NCBI GenBank assembly: GCA_007119305.1
Contig: SKPY01000116.1
Coordinates: 1 to 6,381, forward strand
Direction of reading: 5' to 3'
DNA length: 6,381 bases
Source: Nitriliruptorales bacterium
GTDB taxonomy: Bacteria; Actinomycetota; Nitriliruptoria; Euzebyales; Egibacteraceae
Part shown: one piece after another, positions 1 through 5,546 of the stretch
Layout: each line of letters starts with the position of its first letter
Position numbering within the stretch: position 1 is the stretch's first letter
Made by a program: the position numbers and the translations under genes
Notes under the pieces: model-generated
Told to the model about the DNA's origin: nothing
Databases searched by the model: none
Seen by the model: the letters and a program-made list of their open reading frames with translations, nothing else

Positions 1-258
1 CGCCGCCGGGCCGACGCCGACGACCAGCACCACCGCGGCCTTCGCCTTCCCGCGTGCGGGCAGGCGGGCGATCTCGCCCAGCTCGCCGGCGAAGCGCAGC
101 CCTGCGAGCTCTGCCGCAAGATCGACGCCGAGCTCGCGGCCGAGGGCTTCGGCGTCGGCTCCCGGCACGACCGCATCGTCCTGCTGTGCGGCGAACACCG
201 CCAGGGTGTCCGCCTTCACCGCAGTCGGGGACTTGCTGGCGAACTCGATCGTGGGCAT
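1..258 (-). CDS. pepA: Leucyl aminopeptidase (M17), N-terminal fragment
   Basis: The frame is open from an ATG at 258-256 to the window edge, giving 86 residues that begin MPTIEFASKSPTAVKADTLA. This resembles the N-terminal macro-like domain of M17 leucyl aminopeptidases: an alternating beta strand and acidic helix, then the segment RFAGELGEIARLPA and a hydrophobic strand AAVVLVVGVG, which matches the 'vLlVGLG' strand before the linker. The metal-binding catalytic domain would lie outside the window, so no active-site residue can be checked. Known family role: cytosolic, metal-dependent removal of N-terminal residues from peptides. The start is supported by GGGAG (complement of 266-270) seven bases upstream. 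It is divergent from the cupin gene. Other proteins with similar N-terminal domains cannot be fully excluded because only this domain is visible. Confidence 0.72.
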   Translation of the reverse strand, partial: MPTIEFASKSPTAVKADTLAVFAAQQDDAVVPGADAEALGRELGVDLAAELAGLRFAGELGEIARLPARGKAKAAVVLVVGVGPAA

Positions 259-304
259 GGACAGGCTCCCGGTCGGACCACTCGCCGCGTGGCTGACCCG
301 CCGA

Positions 305-316
305 CACGGCACCGTG
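305..316. promoter_or_regulatory. Short inverted repeat in divergent spacer (possible operator)
   Basis: CACGG-CA-CCGTG is a perfect five-base inverted repeat with a two-base centre. It lies just downstream of the proposed aminopeptidase start point, a place where a repressor could bind. Five-base arms in DNA this G+C-rich occur often by chance, so this is only a lead. Confidence 0.2.
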
Positions 317-327
317 CGTGGCTGGTC

Positions 328-333
328 AGTGTA
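328..333 (-). promoter_or_regulatory. Possible -10 element for the aminopeptidase gene
   Basis: On the minus strand this reads TACACT, a TANNNT-type actinobacterial -10 hexamer. A start point near 321 would give a leader of about 60 bases. No convincing -35 box is visible at 17 bases. The rest of the 259-370 spacer holds only the cupin -10 and a short inverted repeat. Confidence 0.35.
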
Positions 334-356
334 GGGCCTTGCCCCCGGGCGCGACC

Positions 357-362
357 TAGACT
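357..362 (+). promoter_or_regulatory. Probable -10 element for the cupin gene, leaderless arrangement
   Basis: TAGACT fits the TANNNT consensus and ends eight bases before the ATG at 371. Transcription would start at or within a base or two of the start codon, giving a leaderless mRNA. This agrees with the lack of a good Shine-Dalgarno sequence before the ATG. The same seven bases, CTAGACT, recur at 1133-1139 before the riboswitch. No clear -35 box is seen. Confidence 0.5.
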
Positions 363-370
363 GCCGGACG

Positions 371-820
371 ATGGACCGCCGACACGTGCACGACCCCACC
401 CCTGTCGATCTGCGTGACTACGTGATCTTCGACCTCGAGGGTGCGAGCGGGCGCAGGGTGTTCGAGACGGATGTCGTCGCGGTCGACCTCCTGTGCCTCG
501 AGCCCGACCAGGCCGTCGCGGCCCGCGTGTTCCCGACAGCCGATGTCATCTACACGGTGCTCGGCGGCATCGCCTGGGTCGTGACCGATGAGGCCGAGGT
601 GACGCTCACGAGCCTGCAGAGCGTCATGGTTCCCGCCGCGGTGCCCCACGGCGTGCGCAACGACTCCGCCGACCCCCTGATCCTCCAGGTCGTGGTGAGC
701 CCGCCGGACGAGGCGCCCGCCGCCGAGCTCGGGCCCGCGGTGACACCCGACCCGAATCTGGGCAGACCGCCGCCGGGTCTGCTCGACCGCCTGCGCCGCG
801 GCCTGCCCGGCGGGCGCTGA
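371..820 (+). CDS. Cupin-domain protein with degenerate metal site
   Basis: This 149-residue protein has a single cupin beta-barrel at about residues 35-118. Cupin motif 1 is recognisable as RVFPTADVIYTVLGG. The usual His-x-His and Glu ligands appear replaced: Phe is at the second His position and Val at the Glu position. Motif 2, VPAAVPHGVRN, keeps its His. The glycines and the proline before that His are conserved, so the fold should be intact, but metal binding is doubtful. The tail from about residue 120 is Pro/Arg-rich and probably disordered. No signal peptide is seen, so it should be cytosolic. The substrate is unknown. The ATG at 371 sits right behind a TAGACT element and looks leaderless. 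The next gene begins 22 bases downstream, so the two are probably co-transcribed. It may be a non-enzymatic sensor or binding cupin. Confidence 0.75.
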   Translation: MDRRHVHDPTPVDLRDYVIFDLEGASGRRVFETDVVAVDLLCLEPDQAVAARVFPTADVIYTVLGGIAWVVTDEAEVTLTSLQSVMVPAAVPHGVRNDSADPLILQVVVSPPDEAPAAELGPAVTPDPNLGRPPPGLLDRLRRGLPGGR

Positions 821-842
821 ACCGCCCAACCTGACGGGGCAG

Positions 843-1070
843 GTGGAGACCACCGACGGCGCGACGCTGCTGTTCGAGGCCCGCGGGGTGAGCCTCGCGC
901 CGGCGGAGGACGCCACGCTGCGGGACATCTGCTCGGCGGTCCGCTTTCACACCGCTGCCGAGCATCTGCGTTGGCTCAACGACGTGGTCGTGGTCGAGGA
1001 GGGCCAGATCCACCTGACCACCGGGGTGGTGCGCACCCGCGGCTGGGTGTGCGTGCCCGAGGCTCCCTGA
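843..1070 (+). CDS. Short protein resembling the C-terminal half of DUF3237-type proteins
   Basis: Starts with GTG and encodes 75 residues, METTDGATLLFEARG onward. Two stretches recall DUF3237-like barrel proteins: ETTDGATLLFEARG (like 'ETdDGa.I....RG') and AVRFHTAAEHLRWLNDVVVV (like 'aprFet.d.rY.WLN...fV'). Full family members are about twice as long, so the N-terminal half appears missing. The frame stays open upstream to a TGA at 741-743, and the residues just before the GTG (NLTGQ) read naturally into the conserved part. They have no ATG or GTG, only a CTG at 831. A weak GGGG lies three bases before the GTG. This may be a genuine short protein, a remnant, or a gene with an unusual start. 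Function is unknown. Confidence 0.5.
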   Translation: METTDGATLLFEARGVSLAPAEDATLRDICSAVRFHTAAEHLRWLNDVVVVEEGQIHLTTGVVRTRGWVCVPEAP

Positions 1071-1133
1071 GCCCCGCTGCGCGTGGAGCGGCTGTGGGAG
1101 CATCCCGCCGTGGCTGGCCCGGCCTCGTCTGGC

Positions 1134-1139
1134 TAGACT
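1134..1139 (+). promoter_or_regulatory. Probable -10 element for the riboswitch-symporter-TenA operon
   Basis: TAGACT matches TANNNT and is preceded 17 bases upstream by a weak -35-like TGGCTG (1111-1116). A start point near 1146-1148 would put the RNA's 5' end only a few bases before the P2 helix of the riboswitch. The 1071-1133 stretch shows only short GC hairpins, such as GGCTC/GAGCC across the stop of the previous gene, and no gene. Confidence 0.45.
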
Positions 1140-1149
1140 CGCCGCGCAC

Positions 1150-1222
1150 GCCGGGGGCCCGCCCGGGCCGAGAGTGCGCACCACGCGCAGCCCCGAGAAC
1201 CTGATCCGGACCGTACTGGGAG
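1150..1222 (+). promoter_or_regulatory. TPP riboswitch (THI element), divergent 3' half
   Basis: The leader reads as a THI element. P2 pairs CGGGG (1152-1156) with CCCCG (1191-1195). P3 pairs GCCC (1157-1160) with GGGC (1165-1168). The conserved pyrimidine-sensor loop is GCCGAGA (1167-1173; consensus GCUGAGA). A facultative hairpin, TGCGC/GCGCA (1175-1179 and 1185-1189), lies where many THI elements have one. The hallmark GAACCTGATCCGG block is at 1197-1209, and a possible P5 pairs CCGG (1206-1209) with CTGG (1216-1219). Two things are unusual. Only eight bases separate CCGG from GGGAG, shorter than canonical, so the normal P4 strand and CG of 'GCGnAGGGA' are not evident. No P1 stem is visible. 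The GGGAG Shine-Dalgarno (1218-1222) is inside the element, so ligand binding should block translation directly. Assignment is by consensus memory, not a covariance model. Confidence 0.75.
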
Positions 1223-1228
1223 CCCGCC

Positions 1229-2677
1229 ATGGTAGGTCCGGGACTTGCCGTCGCGGTCGTCCTTGCCACGCTGGCCGTCTTCGCGTGGGTGGGGTTCAGG
1301 GTCCGCGCCCGGGACCTCGACGTCGCGGACTACATGATCGCGCGCAACACGCAGCGCGCCGTGAGCCTCGGCGCGAGCTTCCTCGCCTCCGGGCTGGGCG
1401 CCTGGATCCTGTTCGCCCCACCGGAGATCGGGGCGTCCGTCGGGGTGGTCGCCGTCCTCGGCTACGCGATCGGGGCAGCCACCCCGGTCGTGTGCTTCGG
1501 GCTCCTCGGCCGGCGGATGCGGGCGGTGGTGCCAGCCGGCCACAGCCTGTCGGAGTTCGTCCGTGTCCGCTACGGACGCGCCTTCCACGGGTTCGTGGTC
1601 GCCGTGTCGGTCGCCTACATGCTGCTGTTCCTCACGGCGGAGCTCACCGCGGTCGGGGCCGTAGTCGGGATCCTGAGCACGATCGACCCGCGCGTGGCGG
1701 TGGTGGCCGTCGCCGCGGTAACCCTGGCCTACACCGCCTACGGCGGGCTGCGGGCCTCGTTGCGCACCGACCGGTGGCAGGCGTGGTTCATCCTCGGCCT
1801 GCTCGCGGTCGGGGCGGTCGCGGTCGCCGTCGTGGCGCCGCCGTCACCCGGGCAGGTGGCGGCGACCGGGCTGTCCACGCTGGACGCGCGCGGGTTCGAG
1901 GTCGCGGCCGCGCTCATCATCGCGGTGACCGTCGCGAACCTGTTCCACCAGGGCTACTGGCAGCGCGTGTGGGCGGCCGCCGACGCGCGGACGCTGGCCC
2001 GGGGGGCATGGGGCGGCGCGGTGCTCATCGTCCCCGCCGTGGCGCTTGTCGGCGGGATCGGGATCGCTGCGGCGGCCCACGGCCTCGAGCTCGGCGCTCC
2101 GCCGGCCCCCCTCTTCGCCCTCGTGGCGGAGCTTCCGGTGTGGGTGGGGGTGGCGGTGCTCGTCCTCGCCGTCGCGCTCGTGGCCAGCTCGGTCGACACA
2201 CTCGAGAACGGACTCGCCTCGCTCGTGGCGGCGGAACGTCCGACGCTGCCCCTGTCAGGCGCGCGGGTGATCACCGCCCTGCTCGTCGTCCCGGCGGTCG
2301 TCATCGCCCTGCAGGGTCACTCGGTGCTGCGGCTGTTCCTCATCGCCGACCTGCTGTGCGCCGCGCTCGTCGTCCCGGCCCTGCTCGGACTGTGGTCCCG
2401 TGCGACCACGGCGGGTGCCCTCGCCGGTGGGCTCGCCGGGCTGGCCGGCGCGGTCGCCCCGGGGTGGCTGGCGACGGGGTCAATGCGCACCGGGCTCTGG
2501 CTCGCCACGTTCCCGGACGCGGTGCCGACGCTGCCGCCGTTCGCCTGGGCACTCGGCGCGTCGGCCGTGGTGACGATCGTCACGTCGCTCGCAGGCCGCC
2601 GCAGCACGGACCTCAGCACCGTGGGCGCCGAGGTCGGGCGGCGCAGCGCCGCGCGCCGTGGCGACCCGGGCCCGTGA
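1229..2677 (+). CDS. Sodium:solute symporter, candidate thiamine-precursor transporter (ThiV-like)
   Basis: This 482-residue integral membrane protein is made almost entirely of hydrophobic spans (about 12-13), the usual size for the SSS family. Family marks are AYTAYGGLRASLRTDRWQAW at about residues 166-185 (like the 'GG..av.wTD..Q' loop), YWQRVWAAADARTLARGA at about 243-260 (like 'QR..aa.....A') and VASSVDTLENGLAS near residue 320, which fits the Ser/Asp-bearing helix that helps form the Na2 sodium site. The tail after about residue 455 is polar. Known role: Na+-coupled uptake across the cytoplasmic membrane. Substrate is inferred. The TPP riboswitch just upstream and TenA 32 bases downstream point to a thiamine precursor, such as a hydroxymethylpyrimidine, or thiamine itself. 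SSS transporters in thiamine regulons have been named ThiV. ATG 1229 has GGGAG six bases upstream. Confidence 0.88.
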   Translation: MVGPGLAVAVVLATLAVFAWVGFRVRARDLDVADYMIARNTQRAVSLGASFLASGLGAWILFAPPEIGASVGVVAVLGYAIGAATPVVCFGLLGRRMRAVVPAGHSLSEFVRVRYGRAFHGFVVAVSVAYMLLFLTAELTAVGAVVGILSTIDPRVAVVAVAAVTLAYTAYGGLRASLRTDRWQAWFILGLLAVGAVAVAVVAPPSPGQVAATGLSTLDARGFEVAAALIIAVTVANLFHQGYWQRVWAAADARTLARGAWGGAVLIVPAVALVGGIGIAAAAHGLELGAPPAPLFALVAELPVWVGVAVLVLAVALVASSVDTLENGLASLVAAERPTLPLSGARVITALLVVPAVVIALQGHSVLRLFLIADLLCAALVVPALLGLWSRATTAGALAGGLAGLAGAVAPGWLATGSMRTGLWLATFPDAVPTLPPFAWALGASAVVTIVTSLAGRRSTDLSTVGAEVGRRSAARRGDPGP

Positions 2678-2696
2678 CCCGGCCGACACCACCCTC

Positions 2697-2704
2697 GGGA
2701 GGAG
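2697..2704 (+). promoter_or_regulatory. Strong Shine-Dalgarno deciding the TenA start
   Basis: GGGAGGAG ends five bases before the GTG at 2710. It fixes the start inside a reading frame that is open, by chance, from 1174 onward through the symporter gene. Without it an automatic caller could fuse TenA to about 500 spurious residues. Confidence 0.7.
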
Positions 2705-2709
2705 CTCCA

Positions 2710-3339
2710 GTGACCGCCACCGACCACCTGCTCGACGCCAACCGCGACCTGTGGCCACGCATCCTCGCGCACCCCTTCGTGCGGGCAGCGGCCGACGGCT
2801 CGCTGCCGCAGGAGGCGTTCGACCGCTGGCTCGTCGAGGACCACTACTTCGTCGTGGGCTTCCGCCGCTTCCTCGCCCGCCTCCTCGAGCTTGCGCCCGA
2901 CGAGGACGCCCGTGACGTGCTCGCAGGTGGGCTCGCGGCCCTCACCCCGGAGCTGGAGCTGTTCCGCCGGACCGCGGTTGAGCGGGGACTCGACCTCACC
3001 GACGAGCCGTGCCCCACGAACCTCGGCTACACCGCGTTCTGCCAGGCCGCGCCGGCCGACGGCTTCGCGGTCGGGCTGACCGTGCTGTACGGCGCGGAGC
3101 AGGCGTACCTCGACGCGTGGACCGCGGTGCGCGACGAGGCCGGACAGCGCTCCCCCTACTGGTCGTTCATCGACAACTGGTCGAGCCCGGCCTTCGGCGC
3201 GTACGTCGCCGACATCGCCGCCCTCGTGGACCGGGTCACCGGCGGCACGCCGGACCGCGCGTGCGAGCAGGCGTTCCGACGGGTGGTGCGCTTCGAGCTG
3301 CGCTTCTGGGACGCGGTCTCCCACGCGGAGTCCTGGTAG
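2710..3339 (+). CDS. TenA family protein, Cys-less TenA_E type (thiamine salvage)
   Basis: This 209-residue protein matches the usual all-helical TenA length. Conserved parts in order: HPFVRAAADGSLPQEAFDRWLVEDHYF, with Asp44 at the pyrimidine-contact position of B. subtilis TenA; PTNLGYTAF, with Tyr107 near the Tyr112 equivalent; then LTVLYGAEQAYLDAW at 123-137. Classical TenA_C enzymes carry the nucleophilic Cys135 in this last segment. Here there is none, but Glu130 is present. WSSPAFGAYV follows at 157-166, and FELRFWDAV supplies Glu196, the C-terminal active-site Glu. This is the TenA_E pattern, linked to salvage of aminopyrimidine breakdown products of thiamine rather than classical thiaminase II. 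It is cytosolic and probably co-transcribed with the symporter (32-base gap) under the TPP riboswitch. The exact reaction is not shown by sequence. Thiaminase-type or uncharacterised amidohydrolase activity is possible. Confidence 0.88.
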   Translation: MTATDHLLDANRDLWPRILAHPFVRAAADGSLPQEAFDRWLVEDHYFVVGFRRFLARLLELAPDEDARDVLAGGLAALTPELELFRRTAVERGLDLTDEPCPTNLGYTAFCQAAPADGFAVGLTVLYGAEQAYLDAWTAVRDEAGQRSPYWSFIDNWSSPAFGAYVADIAALVDRVTGGTPDRACEQAFRRVVRFELRFWDAVSHAESW

Positions 3340-3343
3340 CCGC

Positions 3344-3349
3344 GATACT
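3344..3349 (+). promoter_or_regulatory. Possible -10 element for the thioesterase gene
   Basis: GATACT, four of six matches to TATAAT, lies between the TenA stop and the ATG at 3357 and ends seven bases before it. This is the same spacing seen for the cupin gene. It would give a leaderless transcript independent of the thiamine operon. Read-through from TenA (17-base gap) is equally possible. Confidence 0.35.
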
Positions 3350-3356
3350 TGCCCGG

Positions 3357-3749
3357 ATGCACCCACCGCCGTCGGGCGCCACCACGCGCATGCACGTCGT
3401 CGTCACCGAGGACATGACCGCCCGCTTCGACGACGAGGACGTGCATCCCGTGTACGGCACCGCCGCGCTGGTCCGCCACGCCGAGCAGGTGAGCAGGCGC
3501 CTGCTGAAGCCGGCCCTGGAACCCGGCGAGGAGGGGGTGGGTGCGAGCCTCACCGTCCGCCAGCACGCGCCGGTGCGGGTGGGCCGGCGGGTGGAGCTGA
3601 CCGCGGCGGTCGTCACGGCGACAGCCCGGCGGCTCGTCACCACGGTCGAGGCGCGTTGCGAGGGCGCGCTCGTGGCCGACGCCACGTTCACCCAGGTCGT
3701 GGTCGACCGTGCCGCGTTCCGGGCACGGGCAGGGCTGCCGGAGGCCTGA
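3357..3749 (+). CDS. Hot-dog fold thioesterase, FlK-like
   Basis: This 130-residue protein resembles thioesterases related to fluoroacetyl-CoA thioesterase FlK. It opens with VVVTEDMTARF, followed by HPVYGTAALVRHAEQ, then VGASLTVRQHAPVRVGRRVE and a final set of strands. In FlK the catalytic residues are Thr42, Glu50 and His76. Here Thr35 and Glu43 keep the eight-residue spacing, but the His position falls on Gln69 with His70 next to it. Activity or register may therefore differ. Expected role: cytosolic hydrolysis of an acyl-CoA or other thioester, substrate unknown. Two starts are possible: ATG 3357 behind a GATACT element (chosen), or ATG 3390, which begins right at the conserved domain. 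Neither has a strong Shine-Dalgarno. It follows TenA by 17 bases, but a functional link to thiamine is not evident. Confidence 0.8.
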   Translation: MHPPPSGATTRMHVVVTEDMTARFDDEDVHPVYGTAALVRHAEQVSRRLLKPALEPGEEGVGASLTVRQHAPVRVGRRVELTAAVVTATARRLVTTVEARCEGALVADATFTQVVVDRAAFRARAGLPEA

Positions 3750-3750
3750 A

Positions 3751-3767
3751 GCCCGCCGGAGGCGGGC
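3751..3767. terminator. GC hairpin between convergent genes, likely bidirectional terminator
   Basis: GCCCGCC-GGA-GGCGGGC is a perfect seven-base-pair stem with a three-base loop. It sits in the 22-base gap between the stops of the thioesterase (plus) and lipoprotein (minus) genes. There is no T-tract on either side, which is usual for hairpin terminators in high-GC bacteria. Confidence 0.65.
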
Positions 3768-3771
3768 GCTG

Positions 3772-4329
3772 CTACGCGTCCGCCCCCTGCTCGGCCTCGG
3801 GGTCGGGCCGCGGCACGACGTCGAACGTGCCGGACAGGCGCCCGCCCCCCACCCGCAGGCGCAGCTCACCGACGTAGCGCTCGGCGTCGCGCAGCTCGCT
3901 GATGCTGACGCTGCCGCCGGTGGCCTGCTTGACCGTGTCGTCCACGCGGACGAAGACGAGGGCGTGGTCGGTGACCTCCCGGCACGCCGCGACCGTGGCG
4001 CAGCGCGCCTGGGCGGCCTCCATGCGGCCCTCGGACGCGATCGCCTCGGCGTTGGCGAGCCCGACGACGACCGGGGAGCCGTCCATGCTGCGCGAGGCGA
4101 AGCACACCTCGGCGGGGATGTCATGGCGCGCCCGGCAGTCCTGCAGCACGAGGCGCGGCAACCCGTCGCTGACCGCGAGGGTGCGGCCTTCGAAGGTGCC
4201 GGAGAGCTTGAGCCCGCTGCGGCCGTCGCGCGGCTCGGGCAGCGACGACAGCGACTGGGAGGCCGCCCCACAGCCGGTGAGGGCGACGAGCAGCGTCACC
4301 GCGACGATCGTGCGCACGCGGGCCGTCAT
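3772..4329 (-). CDS. Secreted lipoprotein of unknown function
   Basis: This 185-residue protein has a lipoprotein signal: MTARVRTIVAVTLLVALTGC, with basic residues, a hydrophobic core and lipobox LTGC, and Cys20 as the lipidation site. The mature part should be anchored outside the membrane. It holds four more cysteines: QDC, EVC, ARC and AAC, the first and second pair spaced 12 and 6 residues apart. They could form two disulphides. LSGTF appears twice, near the start of the mature domain (KLSGTFEG) and near its end (RLSGTFDV), like the first and last strands of a small beta domain. The acidic Pro-rich tail is probably disordered. I do not recognise the family. Its ATG overlaps the thiolase stop as ATGA and has GGGA five bases upstream (complement of 4335-4338), so translation is probably coupled. 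No functional link to the thiolase is obvious. Confidence 0.8.
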   Translation of the reverse strand: MTARVRTIVAVTLLVALTGCGAASQSLSSLPEPRDGRSGLKLSGTFEGRTLAVSDGLPRLVLQDCRARHDIPAEVCFASRSMDGSPVVVGLANAEAIASEGRMEAAQARCATVAACREVTDHALVFVRVDDTVKQATGGSVSISELRDAERYVGELRLRVGGGRLSGTFDVVPRPDPEAEQGADA

Positions 4330-5546
4330 GGGCGTCCCGCCGTCACCGCTTCGAGCAGGAGGGACTGACCCTGGCCGACGCCGACGCAGAGGGTGACGAG
4401 TCCCCGACGCAGGCTCGGCTCGCGCCGCAGCCGGTGCAGGAGGGTCGTGGTGAGCCTGGCCCCGGTCGAGCCGAGCGGGTGGCCGAGGGCGATCGCCCCG
4501 CCCTGCGGGTTCACCGCCTCCGCCTCGAGCGGCAGCTCGCGCAGGACGGCGAGTGCCTGCCCGGCGAACGCCTCGTTCAGTTCGGTCGTGTCGATGTCGC
4601 GCGCCTGCCAGCCGGCCCGCGCCAGCGCCTTGTGCGTGGCCTCGACGGGACCGATGCCCATGACGGCGGGGTCGACGCCGACCACGCCGCTGGACACGAC
4701 CCGTGCGACGGGTTCGAGGCCGTACCGCCCGCAGGCCTCCTCGCTGGCGAGCAGCAGTGCGGCTGCACCGTCGTTCAGCGCCGAGGCGTTGCCGGCGGTC
4801 ACCGTGCCGTCGGGCCGGAAGACCGGTGGCAGCTGGGCCAGCCGCTCCAGCGAGGTGTCGGCTCGCGGGCCCTCGTCGCGGCTCACGGCCGTCGTCTGCC
4901 CGCGGCGCCCCGTCGGGGCGTCGACGGCGACCACCTCGGCGCTGTAGTGCCCGGCCTCCCACGCCTGCAGCGCCCGCTCGTGGCTGCGCAGCGCGAAGCT
5001 GTCCTGCTCCTCGCGGCTGATGTCGTAGGTGTCGACGAGGTTCTCGGCCGTCTCCCCCATCGCCAGCGGGGGGTGGCGCTCCGCCAGCCGGGGGTTCACG
5101 AACCGCCACCCGAAGCTCGAGTCCACCAGCTCGGGCACCCCGCGGGGCGGCAGCGACTCCGGCTTGGCCATGACCCAGGGCGCGCGGGTCATCGACTCGA
5201 CTCCGCCGGCGAGGACGAGGTCGGCCTCGCCCACCATGATCGCCCGGGCCGCCTGGACCACGGCGTCGAGACCGGACGCGCACAGCCGGTTCACGGTCGA
5301 GCCTGGGACGGTGACCGGGAGCCCGGCGAGCAGCAGGCTCATCCGTGCCACGTTGCGGTTGTCCTCGCCCGCCTGGTTCGTGTCACCGGCGACGACCTCG
5401 TCGATCGCCTCCCCGTCCACGCCGGTGCGGTCGAGCAGCGCACGCAGCACGAGGGCGAGCAGGTCGTCGGGGCGCACCCCCTTGAGGGCGCCGCCGAACC
5501 TGCCCACCGGCGTGCGGACGCCGTCCACGAGGAAGGCGGCTGGCAC
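4326..5546 (-). CDS. Acetyl-CoA acyltransferase (thiolase), PcaF/PaaJ-like
   Basis: A type II thiolase with all catalytic parts. From the start chosen here (GTG 5546-5544), the protein is 406 residues: nucleophile Cys89 in NRLCASGLDAV, NEAF at about 324-327, GGAIALGHPLGSTGAR with His356, and Cys387 in TLCVGVGQG. The CVGVGQG ending and FGWRFVNPRL with MGETAENL recall beta-ketoadipyl-CoA/3-oxoadipyl-CoA thiolases rather than biosynthetic PhaA. However, no aromatic-degradation genes are nearby, so a general beta-oxidation thiolase is also possible. It cleaves 3-oxoacyl-CoA with CoA to give acetyl-CoA, in the cytosol. A start at GTG 5579 would add 11 residues. I prefer 5546 because GGAG (complement of 5555-5558) lies eight bases upstream, the protein then begins MPAAFLVDGVRTP as family members do, and Cys falls at the canonical position 89. 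It is the first gene of a pair with the lipoprotein. Confidence 0.92.
   Translation of the reverse strand: MPAAFLVDGVRTPVGRFGGALKGVRPDDLLALVLRALLDRTGVDGEAIDEVVAGDTNQAGEDNRNVARMSLLLAGLPVTVPGSTVNRLCASGLDAVVQAARAIMVGEADLVLAGGVESMTRAPWVMAKPESLPPRGVPELVDSSFGWRFVNPRLAERHPPLAMGETAENLVDTYDISREEQDSFALRSHERALQAWEAGHYSAEVVAVDAPTGRRGQTTAVSRDEGPRADTSLERLAQLPPVFRPDGTVTAGNASALNDGAAALLLASEEACGRYGLEPVARVVSSGVVGVDPAVMGIGPVEATHKALARAGWQARDIDTTELNEAFAGQALAVLRELPLEAEAVNPQGGAIALGHPLGSTGARLTTTLLHRLRREPSLRRGLVTLCVGVGQGQSLLLEAVTAGRP

Noticed and set aside
54..296. 80-residue plus-strand open frame at the left edge.
   Set aside because: Arg/Pro-rich shadow opposite the aminopeptidase N-terminus, which has family-like sequence and a Shine-Dalgarno.
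356..928. 190-residue minus-strand open frame opposite the cupin.
   Set aside because: Low-complexity shadow. The plus-strand cupin has conserved motifs and a promoter-like element.
1061..1106. Short hairpins (GGCTC/GAGCC at 1061-1073; GGGA/TCCC at 1096-1106) as a terminator after the DUF3237-like gene.
   Set aside because: Stems of four or five base pairs without a T-tract are common by chance at this base composition. They are too weak to call.
1174..2709. Long open plus-strand frame running through the symporter gene and into TenA (a possible 721-residue protein).
   Set aside because: The part before 2710 is Arg/Gly/Pro-rich, as expected for an off-frame reading of G+C-rich coding DNA, and overlaps the well-supported symporter and the riboswitch. 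Only the part from GTG 2710 resembles a protein family and has its own Shine-Dalgarno.
2317..3366. 349-residue open frame on the minus strand opposite the symporter end and TenA.
   Set aside because: Shadow of TenA and the symporter; no start signal or recognisable domain.
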